The position numbers were made by a program, and so were the translations under genes. From Chamaelirium japonicum (lineage: Eukaryota > Streptophyta > Magnoliopsida > Liliales > Melanthiaceae), in assembly GCA_947650365.1 (NCBI GenBank), contig OX393551.1, positions 2,314,001-2,378,000 of the forward strand: a DNA stretch of 64,000 nucleotides. The letters are read 5' to 3'. Positions 49,497-63,846 of this stretch are shown here, piece after piece (position 1 is the stretch's first letter; every line of letters starts with the position of its first letter). The notes beneath the pieces were generated by a model, which ran no database searches, was not told the origin of the DNA, and saw only the letters and a program-made list of their open reading frames with translations.

Positions 49497-50338
49497 TCCA
49501 TTCTATTTCATTCGTACGATCCATTCTAATTCATTCGCACGATCCATTCTAATTCATTCATATGATCCATTCTAATTTATTCGTACGATCTATATTCTAA
49601 TTCATTCGCACGATCCATTCTAATTCATTCATACGATCCATTCTAATTTATTCGCACGATCCATTCTAATTCATTCGTACGATCTATTCTATTTCATTCG
49701 TACAATCCATTCTTACTCAATCGTATGATCCATTCTAATCCATTCACACAATCTATTCTAATTCATTCATACGATCCATTCTAATTTATTCGCACGATCC
49801 ATTCTAATTCCTTCGTATGATATATTCTAATTCATACGTACGGTATGATTCATTCTAATTCATTCGTACGATTCATTCTAATTCAATCCATTCTAATTCA
49901 TTCGTACGATCCATTCTAATTCATTCGTACGATCCATTCTAATTCATTCGTACGATTCATTCTAATTCAATCCATTCTAATTCATTCGTACGATCCATTC
50001 TTACTCATTCGTACGATTCATTCTAATTCATTCGCACGAATGAATCCATTCTAATTCATTCGTACGATCCATTCTAATTCATTCGTACGATCCATTCTAA
50101 TTCATTCGCACGATCCATTCTAATTCATTCGTACGATCCATATTCTAATTCATTCGCACGATCCATTCTAATTCGAACCATTCTAATTCATTCGTACGAT
50201 CCATTCTAATTCATTCGTACGATCCATTCTAATTCATTCGTACAATCCATTCTAATTCATTCGCACGATCCATTCGCATTCACTCGCACGAATGTATCCA
50301 TTCTAATTCATTCGTACGATCCAATCTAATACCTTCGT
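49497..50338 (-). repeat. Satellite block
   Basis: Opened by GCGAATCC; CGTACGGTATG is at 49838. Near 50275 the marker reads CGCATTCACTCGCACG, a recombinant of the inverted TTTGAGTG marker with a 28-bp unit. Confidence 0.91.
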
Positions 50339-50679
50339 GCAAATGAATTAGAATGGATCGTGCGAATGAATTAGAATGGATCGTACGAATGAATTAGATT
50401 GGATCGTACAAATGAATTGGAATGAATCGTGCGAATGAATTAGAATGAATCGTACGAATGAATTAGAATGGATCTTACAAATGAATTAGAATGGATCGTA
50501 CAAATGAATTAGAATGGATTGAATTAGAATGAATCGTACGAATGAATTCGTATGAATGAATTAGAATGGATCAGACGAATGAATTAGAATGGATACATTC
50601 GTGCGAATGAATTAGAATGGATCGTGCGAATGAATTAGAATGGATCGTACGAATGAATTAGAATGGATACATTCGTGCG
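50339..50679 (+). repeat. Satellite block
   Basis: About 14 monomers, including GAATTCGTATGAATG near 50546, a small deletion within the palindromic core. It ends at GCGAATCC. Confidence 0.91.
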
Positions 50680-51342
50680 AATCCATTCTATTTCATTCGT
50701 ACGATCCATTCTAATTCCTTCGCACGATCCATTCTAATTCATTCATACGATCCATTCTAATTCATTCGTACGATCCATTCTAATTCATTCGTATGATCCA
50801 TTCTAATTCATTCGCACAATCTATTCTAATTCATTCGTACGAATGTATCCACTCTAATTCATTCATATGATCCATCCTAATTCATTTGTACGAATGTATC
50901 CATTCTAATTTATTCATACGATCCATTCTAATTCATTCGCACGAATGTATCCATTCCAATTCATTCGTACGATCCATTCTAATTCATTCGCACAATCTAT
51001 TCTAATTCATTCGTACGATCAATTCTAATTCATTAGCATGATCCATTCTAATTCATTCATATGATCTATTCTATTTCATTTGTACGATCCATTCTAATTC
51101 TTTTGCACGAATGTATCCATTCTAATTCATTCGTACGATCCATTCTTATTCATTCGTACGATCCATTCTAATTCATTCGCACGATCCATTCTAATTCATT
51201 CATACAATCTATTCTAATTCATTCGTACGATCCATTCTACGATCCATTCTAATTCATTCGTACGTTCCATTCTAATTCATTCGTACGATCCATTCAAATT
51301 CATTCGTACGATCAATTCTAATTCATTCACACGATCTATTCT
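50680..51342 (-). repeat. Satellite block
   Basis: Includes a broken unit CATTCTACGATCCATTC near 51236. It ends in TCTATTCTAGAATGG; ATTCTAGAAT is at 51338-51347. Confidence 0.92.
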
Positions 51343-52302
51343 AGAATGGATCGTGCGAATGAATTAGAATGGATCGTGCGAATGAATTAGAATGGATCGT
51401 ACGAATGAGTAAGAATGGATCGTGCGAATGAATTAGAATGGATCATATAAATGAATTAGAATGGATCGTATGAATGAATTAGAATGGATCGTGTGAATAA
51501 ATTAGAATGGATCGTATGAATGAATTAGAATAGATTGTGCAAATGAATTAGAATGGATCGTACGAATGAATTAGAATGGATACATTCGTGCGAATGAATT
51601 AGAATGGATCGTATGAATGAATTAGAATCGATCGTACGAATGAATTAGAATGGATCATGCGAATGAATTAGAATGGATCGTGCGAATGAATTAGAATGGA
51701 TTGTACGAATAAGATAGAATGGATCGTACGAATGAATTAGAATGGATACATTCATGCGAATGAATTAGAATGGATCATATGAATGAATTAGAATGGATTC
51801 ATTCGTGCGAATGAATTAGAATGGATCGTACGAATGAGTATGAATGGATCGTACGAATGAATTAGAATGGATTGAATTAGAATGAATCGTACGAATGAAT
51901 TAGAATGGATCGTACGAATGAATTAGAATGGATCATACGAATGAATTAGAATGGATTGAATTAGAATGAATCGTAGGAATGAATTAGAATGAATCATACC
52001 ATACGAATGAATTAGAATGGATCATACGAAGGAATTAGAATGGATCGTACGAATGAATTAGAATGGATCGTACGAATGAGTATGAATGGATCGTACGAAT
52101 GAAATAGAATGGATCGTTCGAATGAATTAGAATGGATCGTGCGAATGAATTAGAATGGATCGTACGAATGAATTAGAATAGATTGTGCGAACGAATTAGA
52201 ATGGATCGTACGAATGAATTAGAATGTATCGTACGAATGAATTAGAATGGATCGTATGAATGAATTAGAATGGATCGTGCGAATGAATTAGAATGGATTC
52301 AT
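51343..52302 (+). repeat. Satellite block
   Basis: Two truncated GGATTGAATTAG units; a CATACCATACG variant is at 51995. The order of variants resembles 27.5-28.2 kb. It ends in GGATTCATTCGAATTC (GAATTC at 52305). Confidence 0.92.
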
Positions 52303-52638
52303 TCGAATTCATTTGTACGATCCATTCTAATTCATTCGTACGATCTATATTCTAATTCATTCGCACGATCCATTCTAATCCATTCATACGATCCATTCTA
52401 ATTTATTCGCACGATCCATTCTAATTCATTCGTACGATCCTTTCTAATTCATTCGGACAATCTATTCTAATTCACTCAAACGATCCATTCTAATTCATTC
52501 ATATGATCCATTCTAATTCATTCGCACGAATGTATCCATTCTAATCCATTCGTACGATCCATTCTAATTCATTTGTACGAATGTATCCACTCTAATTCAT
52601 TCATACGATCCATTCTAATTCATTCGCACGAATGTATC
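52303..52638 (-). repeat. Satellite block
   Basis: About 14 monomers with a shortened inverted marker AATTCACTCAAACG near 52460. It joins the next block at ATGTATCAATGGATCG, a junction shared with 58510. Confidence 0.91.
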
Positions 52639-53146
52639 AATGGATCGTACGAATGAATTAGAATGGATTGAATTAGAATGAATCGTACGAATGAATTAGA
52701 ATGGATCGTGCGAATGAATTAGAATGGATTGTACGAATGAATTAGAATGGATCGTATGAATGAATTAGATTGGATCGTATGAATGAATTAGAATGGATCG
52801 TATGAATGAATTAGAATGGATCGTACGAATGAATTAGAATGGATCGTTTGAATGAATTAGAATGGATCGTACTTATGAATTAGAATGGGTCATACGAATG
52901 AAATAGAATGGATCGTACGAAGGAATTAGAAAGGATCGTACAAACGAATTAGAATGGATCGTATGAATGAAATAGAATAGATCGTACGAATGAATTAGAA
53001 TGGATCGTATGAATGAATTAGATTGGATCGTATGAATGAATTAGAATGGATTGTACGAATGAAATAGATTAGATCGTACGAATGAATTAGAATGGATCGT
53101 GCGAATGAATTAGAATGGGTCGTACGAATGAATTAGAATGGATACA
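52639..53146 (+). repeat. Satellite block
   Basis: Third copy of the GTACTTATG segment (52850-53060). It closes with GGATACACGATCCAGATCC. Confidence 0.92.
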
Positions 53147-53160
53147 CGATCCAGATCCAT
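53141..53160 (-). repeat. GATCCAGATC junction, inverted copy 4
   Basis: ACACGATCCAGATCC is the reverse complement of GGATCTGGATCGTGT at 17.7, 38.4 and 44.7 kb. The following CGTAGGATTC and CATTACTACG monomers are the reverse complements of the monomers that precede those copies. Confidence 0.93.
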
Positions 53161-54626
53161 TCTAATTCATTCGCACAATCTATTCTAATTCATTCGTAGG
53201 ATTCATTCTAATTCATTACTACGATCCATTCTAATTCATTCATACGATCCATTCTAATTCATTCGTACGATCCATTCTAATTCATTCGCACGATCCATTC
53301 TAATTCATTCATACGATCCATTCTAATTCATTCGTACGATCTATTCTATTTCATTCGTACAATCCATTCTTACTCAATCGTATGATCCATTCTAATCCAT
53401 TCGCACAATCTATTCTAATTCATTCATACGATCCATTCTATTTCATTCGAAGAATCCATTCTATTTCATTCGCACGATCCATTCTAATTCATTCAAACGA
53501 TCCATTCTAATTCATTCGTATGTATCCATTCTAATTCATTCATACGATCCATTCTAATTCTACGATCCATTCTTACTCATTCATATTATCCATTTTAATT
53601 CATTCACACGAATGTATCAACTCTAATTTATTCGTATGATCCATTCTAATTCATTCGCACGAATGTATCCATTCTAATTAATTCGTACGATCCATTCTAA
53701 TTCATTCGTACGATCCATTCTAATTCCTTCGTATGATCCATTCTAATTCATTCGCATGAATGTATCCATTCTAATTCATTCGTACGATCCATTCTAATTC
53801 ATTCGCACGATCCATTCTAATTCATTCATACGATCCATTCTATTTCATTCGTACAATCCATTCTTACTCATTCGTACGATCCATTCTAATTCATTCGTAC
53901 GATCCATTCTAATTCATTAGCACGATCCAAATTCATTTATCCGTACGATCCATTCTTATCGCACGATCCATTCTAATTCATTCGCACGATCCATTCTCCA
54001 TTCTAATTCCTTCGTACGATCCATTCTAATTCCTTCGTATCCATTCTAATTCACTCATACGATCCATTCTAATTCATTCATACGATCCATTCTAATTCAT
54101 TCGCACAATCTATTCTAATTCATTCATACGATCCATTCTAATTTATTCACACGATCCATTCTAATTCCTTCGTATGATCCATTCTAATTCATTCATATGA
54201 TCCATTCTAATTCATTCGCACGATCCATTCTAATTCATTCATATGATCCATTCTAATTCATTCGTATGATCCAATCTAATACATTCATACGATCCATTCT
54301 AATTCATTCGCACGATCCATTCTAATTCATTCATACGATCCATTCTAATTCATTCGCACGAATGTATCCATTCTAATTCATTCGTACGATCAATTCTAAT
54401 TCATTCGCACGGTCCATTCTAATTCATTCATACGATCCATTCTATTTCATTCGTACGATCCATTCTTTCTCATTCGTACGATCCATTCTAATTCATTTGC
54501 ACGAAGGTATCCATTCTAATTCCTTCGTACGATCCATTCTAATTCCTTCGTACGATCCATTCTAATTCATTCATACGATCCATTCTAATTCATTTGTACG
54601 AATGTATCCACTCTAATTCATTCGTA
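53147..54626 (-). repeat. Satellite block with cassette J
   Basis: Cassette J is at 53920-54062 and GCACGAAGGTATC near 54498. It ends in a 28-bp perfect palindrome around GTACG near 54625. Confidence 0.92.
53920..54062 (-). repeat. Cassette J, copy 3
   Basis: 143 bp. One monomer shorter than copies 1 and 2: CCGTACGATCC runs straight into ATTCTTATCGCACG. Confidence 0.92.
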
Positions 54627-56026
54627 CGAATGAATTAGAATGGATCGTATGAGTGTGAATGAATTAGAATGGATCGTGCGAATGAATTAGAATGGATCGT
54701 ATTAATGAATTAGAATGGATCGTATGAATGAAATAGAATAGATCGTACGAATGAATTAGAATGGATCGTATGAATGAATTAGAATGGATCGTACGAAAGA
54801 ATTAGAATGGATTGTATGAATGAATTAGAATAGATCGTATGAATGAATTAGAATGGATCTTACGAATGAATTAGAATGGATCGTATGAATTAGAATTTAT
54901 CGTACGAAGGAATTAGAATGGATCGTATGAATTAATTAGATTGGATCGTATTAATGAATTTGAATGGATCGTATGAATGAATTAGATTGGATCGTATGAA
55001 TGAATTAAAATGGATCGTACGAATGAGTAAGAATGGATCGTACGAATGAATTAGAATGGATTGAATTAGAATGAATCGTACGAATGAATTAGAATGGATC
55101 ATACGAAGGAATTAGAATGGATCGTACTAATGAATTAGAATGGATCGTACGAATGAATTAAAATGGATCGTATGAAGGAATTAGAATGGATCGTACGAAG
55201 GAATTAGAATGGATTGTACGGATGAATTAGAATGGATACCTTCGTGCAAATGAATTAGAATGGATCGTACGAATGATCAAGAATGGATCGTACGAATGAA
55301 ATAGAATGGATCGTATGAATGAATTAGAATGGATCGTGCGAATGAATTAGAATGGATCGTACGAATGAATTAGAATAGATTGTGCGAATGAATTAGAATG
55401 GATCGTACGAATGAATTAAAATCGATCGTACGAATGAATTAGAATGGATCATGCGAATGAATTAGAATGGATCGTGCGAATGAATTAGAATAGATCGTAC
55501 GAATGAAATAGAATGGATTATACGAATGAGATAGAATGGATCATATGAATGAATTAGAATGGATACATTCATGCGAATGAATTAGAATGGATCATACGAA
55601 TGAATTAGAATGGATTCATTCGTGCGAATGAATTAGAATGGATCGTACGAATGAGTAAGAATGGATCGTACGAATGAATTAGAATGGATTGAATTAGAAT
55701 GAATCGTACGAATGAATTAGAATGGATCGTACGAATAAATTAGAATGGATCGTACGAATGAATTAGAATGGATTGAATTAGAATGAATCGTACGAATGAA
55801 TTAGAATGAATCATACCGTACGAATGAATTAGAATGGATCATACGAAGGAATTAGAATGGATCGTATGAATGAATTAGAATGGATCGTACGAATGAATTA
55901 GAATGGATCGTACGAAGGAATTAGAATGGATCGTACGAATGAATTAGAATGGATCATGCGAATGAATTAGAATGGATCGTACGAATGAATTAGAATGGGT
56001 CGTACGAATGAATTAGAATGGATACA
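54627..56026 (+). repeat. Purine-rich satellite block
   Basis: The first ~400 bp match 37254-37660. Further on it follows the 27.5-28.2 kb order, with CATACCGTACG at 55812. It ends at the second inverted GATCCAGATC junction. Confidence 0.92.
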
Positions 56027-56040
56027 CGATCCAGATCCAT
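56021..56040 (-). repeat. GATCCAGATC junction, inverted copy 5
   Basis: 2,880 bp after copy 4, with matching flanks of about 60 bp to the left and 90 bp to the right. Confidence 0.93.
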
Positions 56041-57133
56041 TCTAATTCATTCGCATAATCTATTCTAATTCATTCGTAGGATCCATTCTAATTCATTACT
56101 ACGATCCATTCTAATTCATTCATACGATCCATTCTAATTCATTCATATGATCCATTCTAATTTATTCGCACGATCCATTCTAATTCCTTCGTATGATCCA
56201 TTCTAATTCATTCATATGATCCATTCTAATTCATTCGCACGATCCATTCTAATTCATTCGTATGATCCATTTTCATTCATTTGTACGATCCATTCTAATT
56301 CAATCGCACGATCCATTCTATTTCATTCGTACGATCCATTCTAATTCATTCGCACGAATGTATCCATTCCAATTCATTCGTACGATCCATTCTAATTCAT
56401 TCGCACAATCTATTCTAATTCATTCGTACGATCAATTCTAATTCATTCGCACGTATCCATTCTAATTCATTCATACGATCCATTCTATTTCATTCGTATG
56501 ATCCATTCTTACTCATTCGTACGATCCATTCTAATTCATTCGTACGATCCATTCTAATTCATTCGCACGATCCATTCTAATTCATTCGCACGATCCATTC
56601 TAATTCATTCATACGATCTATTCTAATTTATTCGCACGATCCATTCTAATTCATTCGTACGATCCATTCTAATTCATTCGCACAATCTATTCTAATTCAT
56701 TCGAACGATCCAATCTAATTCATTCGTATGATCCATTCTAATTCATTCGTACGATCTATTCTATTTCATTCGTACAATCCATTCTTACTCAATCGTATGA
56801 TCCATTCTAATCCATTCGCACAATCTATTCTAATTCATTCATACGATCCATTCTAATTCATTCATAAGATCCATTCTACGATCCATTCTTATTCATTCGT
56901 ACGTTTCATTCTAATTCATTAGCACGATCAATGCTAATTCATTCGTACGATTCATTCTAATTCAATCCATTCTAATTCATTCATACGATCCATTCTAATT
57001 TATTCGCACGATCCATTCTAATTCATTCGTACGGTATGATTCATTCTAATTCATTCGTACGATTCATTCTAATTCAATCCATTCTAATTCATTCGTACGA
57101 TCCATTCTAATTCATTCGTACGATCCATTCTAA
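56027..57133 (-). repeat. Satellite block
   Basis: CGTACGGTATG is at 57028; broken units CATTCTACGATCC and CGATCAATGCTAATTC lie near 56875-56935. It ends in a 22-bp palindrome. Confidence 0.92.
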
Positions 57134-57144
57134 TTAGAATGGAT
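57123..57144. repeat. 22-bp palindrome at an orientation switch
   Basis: ATCCATTCTAA meets TTAGAATGGAT with no spacer, centred on CTAATTAG. The same construction is at 58765-58786. Confidence 0.92.
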
Positions 57145-57749
57145 TGAATTAGAATGGATCATGCGAATGAGTAAGAATGGATCGTACGAATGAATTAGAA
57201 TGGATTGAATTAGAATGAATCGTACGAATGAATTAGAATGGATCATACGAAGGAATTAGAATGGATCGTGCGAATGAATTAGAATGGATCGTGCGAATGA
57301 AATAGAATGGATCGTATGAATGAATTAGAATGGATCGTGCGAATGAATTAGAATGGATCGTACGAATGAATTAAAATGGATGGTACGAATGAATTAGAAT
57401 GGATGTTACGAATGAATTAGAATGGATCGTATGAATGAATTAGAATGGATCGTGTGAATAAATTAGAATGGATCGTATGAATGAATTAGAATGGATTGAG
57501 TGAATGAATTAGAATGGATCGTACGAATGAATTAGAATGGATCGTATGAATGAATTAGAATGAATCGTGCGAATGAATTAGAATGGATCGTACGAATGAA
57601 TTAGAATAGATTGTGCGAATGAATTAGAATGGATCGTACGAATGAATTAGAATGGATCGTACGAATGAATTAGAATGGATCGTATGAATGAATTAGAATG
57701 GATCGTGCGAATGAATTAGAATGGATCGTACGAATGAAATAGAATGGAT
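57134..57749 (+). repeat. Satellite block
   Basis: About 26 monomers with two truncated units at its start. It closes with GGATTCGCACGAATG, the inverted GCGAATCC junction. Confidence 0.92.
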
Positions 57750-58137
57750 TCGCACGAATGTATCCATTCTAATTCATTCGTACGATCCATTCTAATTCAT
57801 TCGTACAATCCATTCTAATTCATTCGCACGATCCATTCGCATTCACTCAAACGATCCATTCTAATTCATTCATATGATCCATTCTAATTCATTCGCACGA
57901 ATGTATCCATTCTAATTCATTCGTACGATCCATTCTAATTCATTCGTACGATCCATTCTTACTCATTCGTACGATCCATTCTAATTCATTCGTTCGATCC
58001 ATTCTAATTCATTCATACGATCCATTCTAATTCATTCGCGCGATCTATTCTAATTCATGCATACGATCCAATCTAATTCATTCATACGATCCATTCTAAT
58101 TCATTCGCACGAATGTATCCATTCTAATTCATTCGTA
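57750..58137 (-). repeat. Satellite block
   Basis: Inverted TTTGAGTGAATGCG marker near 57837; CATGCATACG near 58045. It ends at CGTACATGTATG. Confidence 0.92.
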
Positions 58138-58368
58138 CATGTATGAATGAATTAGAATGGATCGTACGAATGAATTAGAGTTGATACATTCGTGCGAATG
58201 AATTAGAGTTGATACATTCGTGCGAATGAATTAGAATGGATCGTACGAATGAATTAGATTGGATCGTATGAATGAATTATAATGGATCATGCGAATGAAT
58301 TAGAATAGATCATACGAATGAATTAGAATGGATCGTACGAATGAATTAGAATGGATACATTCGTGCGA
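58138..58368 (+). repeat. Short satellite block
   Basis: Follows 43765-43970, with the TTAGAGTTGATACATTCG unit duplicated in tandem. It ends at GCGAATCC. Confidence 0.92.
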
Positions 58369-58706
58369 ATCCATTCTATTTCATTCGTACAATCCATTCT
58401 AATTCATTCGCACGATCCATTCTAATTCATTCATACGATCCATTCTAATTCATTCGCACGATCCATTCTAATTCATTCATAGGATCCATTCTAATTCATT
58501 CGCACGAATGTATCAATGGATCGTACGAATGAATTAGAATGGATTGAATTAGAATGAATCGTACGAATGAATTAGAATGGATCGTGCGAATGAATTAGAA
58601 TGGATTATACGAATGAATTAGAATGGATCATACGAATGAATTAGAATGGATCGTGCGAATGAATTAGAATGGATCGTACGAATGAATTAGAAAGGATACA
58701 TTCGAA
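58369..58706. repeat. Two short satellite blocks
   Basis: Complementary 58369-58515, then purine-rich 58516-58706. They are joined at ATGTATCAATGGATCG (as at 52638) and closed by GGATACATTCGAATTC (GAATTC at 58704). Confidence 0.9.
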
Positions 58707-58773
58707 TTCATTCGTACGATCCATTCTAATTCATTCGCACAATCTATTCTAATTCATTCGTACGATCCATTCT
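58707..58773 (-). repeat. Very short satellite block
   Basis: Three complementary monomers between GAATTC and a 22-bp palindrome (58765-58786) centred on CTAATTAG. Confidence 0.91.
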
Positions 58774-61184
58774 AATTAGAATGGATACATTCGTGCGAAT
58801 GAATTAGAATCGATCGTACGAATGAATTAGAATGGATCATGCGAATGAATTAGAATGGATCGTGCGAATGAATTAGAATGGATCGTATGAATGAATTAGA
58901 ATGGATCGTATAAATGAAATAGAATGGATCGTACGAATGAATTAGAATGGATCGTGCGAATGAATTAGAATGGATCGTACGAATGAGTAAGAATGGATCG
59001 TACGAATGAAATAGAATGGATCGTATGAATGAATTAGAATGGATCGTGCGAATGAATTAGAATGGATCGTACGAATGAATTAGAAAGGATACATTCGTGC
59101 GAATGAATTAGAATGGATCATACGAAAAAATTAGAAAGGATCGTACGAATGAATTAGAATGGATCGTACGAATGAATTAGAATGGATCGTACGAATGAAT
59201 TAGAATGGATACATTCGTGCGAATAAATTAGAATGGATCATACGAATGAATTAGAGTTGATACATTCGTGTGAATGAATTAAAATGGATAATACGAATGA
59301 GTAAGAATGGATCGTAGAATTAGAATGGATCGTATGAATGAATTAGAATGGATACATACGAATGAATTAGAATGGATCGTATGAATGAATTAGAATGGAT
59401 CGTGCGAATGCATTAGAATGAATCGTACGAATGAATTAGAATGGATCGTACGAATGAATTAGAATGGATCGTACGAATGAATTAGAATGGATCGTACGAA
59501 TGAATTAGAATGGATCGTACGAAGGAATTAGAATGGATCGTACGAAGGAATTAGAATGGATAGTACGATGAAGTAGAATGGATACCTTCGTGCAAATGAA
59601 TTAGAATGGATCGTACGAATGAGTAAGAATGGATCGTACGAATGAATTAGAATGGATCGTACGAATGAAATAGAATGGATACATTCGTGCGAATGAATTA
59701 GAATGGATCATATGAATGGATTAGAATGGATAGTTTGAGTGAATGCGAATGGATCGTGCGAATGAATTAGAATGGATTGTACGAATGAATTAGAATGGAT
59801 CGTACGAATGAATTAGATTGGATCGTATTAATGAATTAGAATGGATCGTGCGAATGAATTAGTATGGATCTTACGAATGAATTAGAATGGAACGTATAGA
59901 TTGTGCGAATGAATTAGAATGGATCGTACGAATGAATTAGAATGGATCGTACGAATGAATTAGAATGGATCGTACGAATGAGTAAGAATGGATCGTACGA
60001 ATGAAATAGAATGGATCGTATGAATGAATTAGAATAGATACGTGCGAATGAATTAGAATTGATCGTACGAATGAATTAGAATAGATTGTGCGAATGAATT
60101 AGAATGGATCGTACGAATGAATTGGAATGGATACATTCGTGCGAATGAATTAGAATGGATCGTACGAATGAAATAGAATGGATCGTGCGAATGAATTAGA
60201 ATTGATCGTACGAATGAATTAGAATGGATCGTACGAATGACTTAGAATGGATCGATCGAATGAATTAGAATAGATTGTGCGAATGAATTAGAATGGATCG
60301 TACGAATGAATTAGAAAGGATACATTCGTGCGAATGAATTAGAATGGATCGTATGAGTATGAATGAATTAGAATGGATTGTGCGAATGAATTAGAATGGA
60401 TCGTACGAATGAATTAGAATGGATCGTACGAATGAATTAGAATGGATACATTCGTGCAAACGAATTAGAATGGATTGTATGAATGAATTAGAATGGATCG
60501 TGCGAATGAATTAGAATGGATTGTACGAATGAATTAGAATGGATCGTATGAATGAATTAGAATGGATCGTATTAATGAATTAGAATGGACCGTATGAATG
60601 AATTCGAAAAGATCGTGCGAATGAATTAGAATGGATCGTACGAATGAATTAGAATAGATTGTGCGAATGAATTAGAATGGATCGTACGAATGAATTAGAA
60701 TGGATCGTGCGATAAGAATGGATCGTACGGATAAATGAATTTGGATCGTGCTAATGAATTAGAATGGATCGTACGAATGAATTAGAATGGGTCGTACGAA
60801 TGAATTAGAATAGATCGTACGAATGAGTAAGAATGGATCGTACGAATGAGTAAGAATGGATCGTACGAATGAAATAGAATGGATCGTATGAATGAATTAG
60901 ACTGGATCGTGCGAATGAATTAGAATGGATTGTACGAATGAATTAGAATGGATCGTACGAATGAATTAGAATGGATTGAATTAGAATGAATCGTACGAAT
61001 GAATTAGAATGGATCATGCTAATGAATTAGAATGGATCGTACAAATGAATTAGATTGGATCGTACGAATGAATTAGAATGGATCGTGCAAATGAATTAGA
61101 ATGGATCGTACGAATGAATTAGAATGGATCGTACGAAGGAATTAGAATGGATCGTACGAATGAATTAGAAAGGATACATTCGAA
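58774..61184 (+). repeat. Long purine-rich satellite block
   Basis: About 2.4 kb, composite. CGTAGAATTAG near 59320 is shared with 38.2 kb and AGTTTGAGTGAATGCG lies near 59731. Part of inverted cassette J (GCGATAAGAATGG, CGGATAAATG, AATTTGGATCGTGC) is at about 60708-60751. It ends at GAATTC (61182) with the 663-bp unit's closing monomers. Confidence 0.92.
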
Positions 61185-62720
61185 TTCATTCGTACGATCC
61201 ATTCTAATTCCTTCGTACGATCCATATTCTAATTCATTCGCACAATCCATTCTAATTCATTCATACGATCCATTCTAATTTATTCGCACGATCCATTCTA
61301 ATTCATTCGCACAATCTATTCTAATTCATTCATACGATCCATTCTAATTTATTCGCACGATCCATTCTAATTCATTCATACGATCCATTCTAATTCATTT
61401 GTACGAATGTATCCATTCTAATTCATTCGTACGATCCATTCTAATTCATTTGTACCAATGTATCCACTCTAATTCATTCATACGATCCATTCTAATTCAT
61501 TCGCACGAATGAATCCATTCTAATTCATTCGTACAATCCATTCTATTTCATTAGTCCGATCCATTCTTACTCATTCGTAAGATCCATTCTAATTCATTGG
61601 CACGAATGTATCCTTTCTAATTCATTCGTATGATCCATTCTAACTCATTCGTGCGATCCATTCTAATTAATTCATACGATCCATTCTATTTCATTCGTAC
61701 GATCCATTCTAATTCATTCGCACGATCCATTCTAATTCATTCATACGATCCATTCTAATTCATTCGTATGTATCCATTCTAATTCATTCATACGATCCAT
61801 TCTAATTCTACGATCCATTCTTACTCATTCGTATTATCCATTTTAATTCATTCACACGAATGTATCAACTCTAATTCATTCGTATGATCCATTCTAATTC
61901 ATTCGCACGAATGTATCCATTCTAATTCATTCGTACGATCCATTCTAATTCATTCGTACGATCCATTCTAATTCATTCGTACGATCCATTCTAATTCCTT
62001 CGTATGATCCATTCTAATTCATTCGCACGAATGTATCCATTCTAATTCATTCGTACGATCCATTCTAATTCATTCGCACGATCCATTCTAATTCATCCAT
62101 ACGATCCATTCTAATTCATTCGTACGATCCATTCTAATTCATTCGTACGATCCATTCTAATTCATTCGCACAATCTATTCTAATTCATTCGTACGATCCA
62201 TTCTAATTCATTCGCACGATCCATTCTAATTTATTCATACGATCCATTCTATTTCATTCGCACGATCCATTCTAATTCATTCGCACGATCCATTCTAATT
62301 CCTTCGTATGATCCATTCTAATTCATTCGTACGATTCATTCTAATTCAATCCATTCTAATTCATTCGTACGATCCATTCTTACTCATTCGTACGATCCAT
62401 TCTAATTCATTCGCACGAATGAATCCATTCTAATTCATTCGTACGATCCATTCTAATTCATTCGTACGATCCATTCTAATTCATTAGCACGATCCAATTT
62501 TATTTATCCGTACGATCCATTCTTATCGCACGATCCATTCTAATTCATTCGCACGATCCATTCTCCATTCTAATTCCTTCGTACGATCCATTCTAATTCC
62601 TTCGTATCCATTCTAATTCACTCATACGATCCATTCTAATTCATTCATACGATCCATTCTAATTCATTCGCACAATCTATTCTAATTCATTCATACGATC
62701 CATTCTAATTTATTCGCACG
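61179..62720 (-). repeat. Satellite block with cassette J
   Basis: The stretch 61740-62075 resembles 22140-22400 and 53520-53800 (CATTCTAATTCTACG, CGTATTATCC). Cassette J is at 62487-62629. It ends at CGCACGCTCGTACGAATG. Confidence 0.92.
62487..62629 (-). repeat. Cassette J, copy 4
   Basis: 143 bp, with the same missing monomer as copy 3. It reads CAATTTTATTTATCCG where the others have CAAATTCATTTATCCG. Confidence 0.92.
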
Positions 62721-62779
62721 CTCGTACGAATGAATTAGAATGGATCGTACGAATGAATTAGAATGGATACATTCGTGCG
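62721..62779 (+). repeat. Very short satellite block
   Basis: Two and a half monomers between CTCGTACGAATG and GCGAATCCATTC. Confidence 0.9.
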
Positions 62780-63846
62780 AATCCATTCTTTTTCATTCGT
62801 ACGATCTATTCTAATTCATTCGCACGATCCATTCTAATTCATTCATACGATCCATTCTAATTCATTCGTACGATCCATTCTAATTCATTCATACGATCCA
62901 TTCTATTTCATTCGTATGATCCATTCTATTTCATTCATATAATCCATTCTAATTCTTTCGCACGATCCATTCTAAGTCATTCATACGATCCATTCTAATT
63001 CATTCGTATGATCCATTCTAATTCATTCGTTCGATCCATTCTAATTTATTCGCACGATCCATTCTAATTCATTCATACGATCCATTCTTACTCATTCGTA
63101 CGATCCATTCTAATTCATTCGCACGATCCATTCTAATTCATCCGTACGATCCATTCTATTTCATTCGTACGATCCATTCTTACTCATTCGTACGATCCAT
63201 TCTAATTCATTCGCACGATCCATTCTAATTCATCCGTACGATCCATTCTATTTCATTCATACGATCCATTCTTACTCATTCGTACGATCCATTCTAATTC
63301 ATTCGCACGAATGTATCCATTCTAATTCATTCGTACGATCCATTCTAATTCCTTCGTACAAACCATTCTAATTCCTGCGTACGATCCATTCTAATTCCTT
63401 TGTACGACCCATTATATTTCATTCGTATGATCCATTCTAATTCCTTTGTACAATCCAGTCTAATTCATTCCCATGAATGTATCCATTCTAATTCATTTGC
63501 ACGAATGTATCCATTCTAATTCATTCATACGATCCATTCTAATTCATTCATACGATCTATTCTAATTCTTTCGCACAAATGTATCCATTCTAATTCATTC
63601 GTACGATCCATTCTAATTCATTCGCACGATCCATTCTAATTCATTCATACAATCCATTCTAATTCTTTTACACGAATGTATCCATTCTAATTCATTCGTT
63701 CGATCCATTCTAATTCATTCGTACGATCCATTCTAATTCATTCGCACGATCCATTCTAATTCATGCATACGATCCAATCTAATTCATTCATACGATCCAT
63801 TCTAATTCATTCGCACGAATGTATCCATTCTAATTCATTCGTACAT
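62780..63846 (-). repeat. Satellite block
   Basis: Tandem repeat of about 113 bp near 63070-63290 (CATCCGTACG, then CTATTTCATTC, then CTTACTCATTCG). CATGCATACG lies near 63763 and the end is CGTACATGTATG, as at 43.8 and 58.1 kb. Confidence 0.92.
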
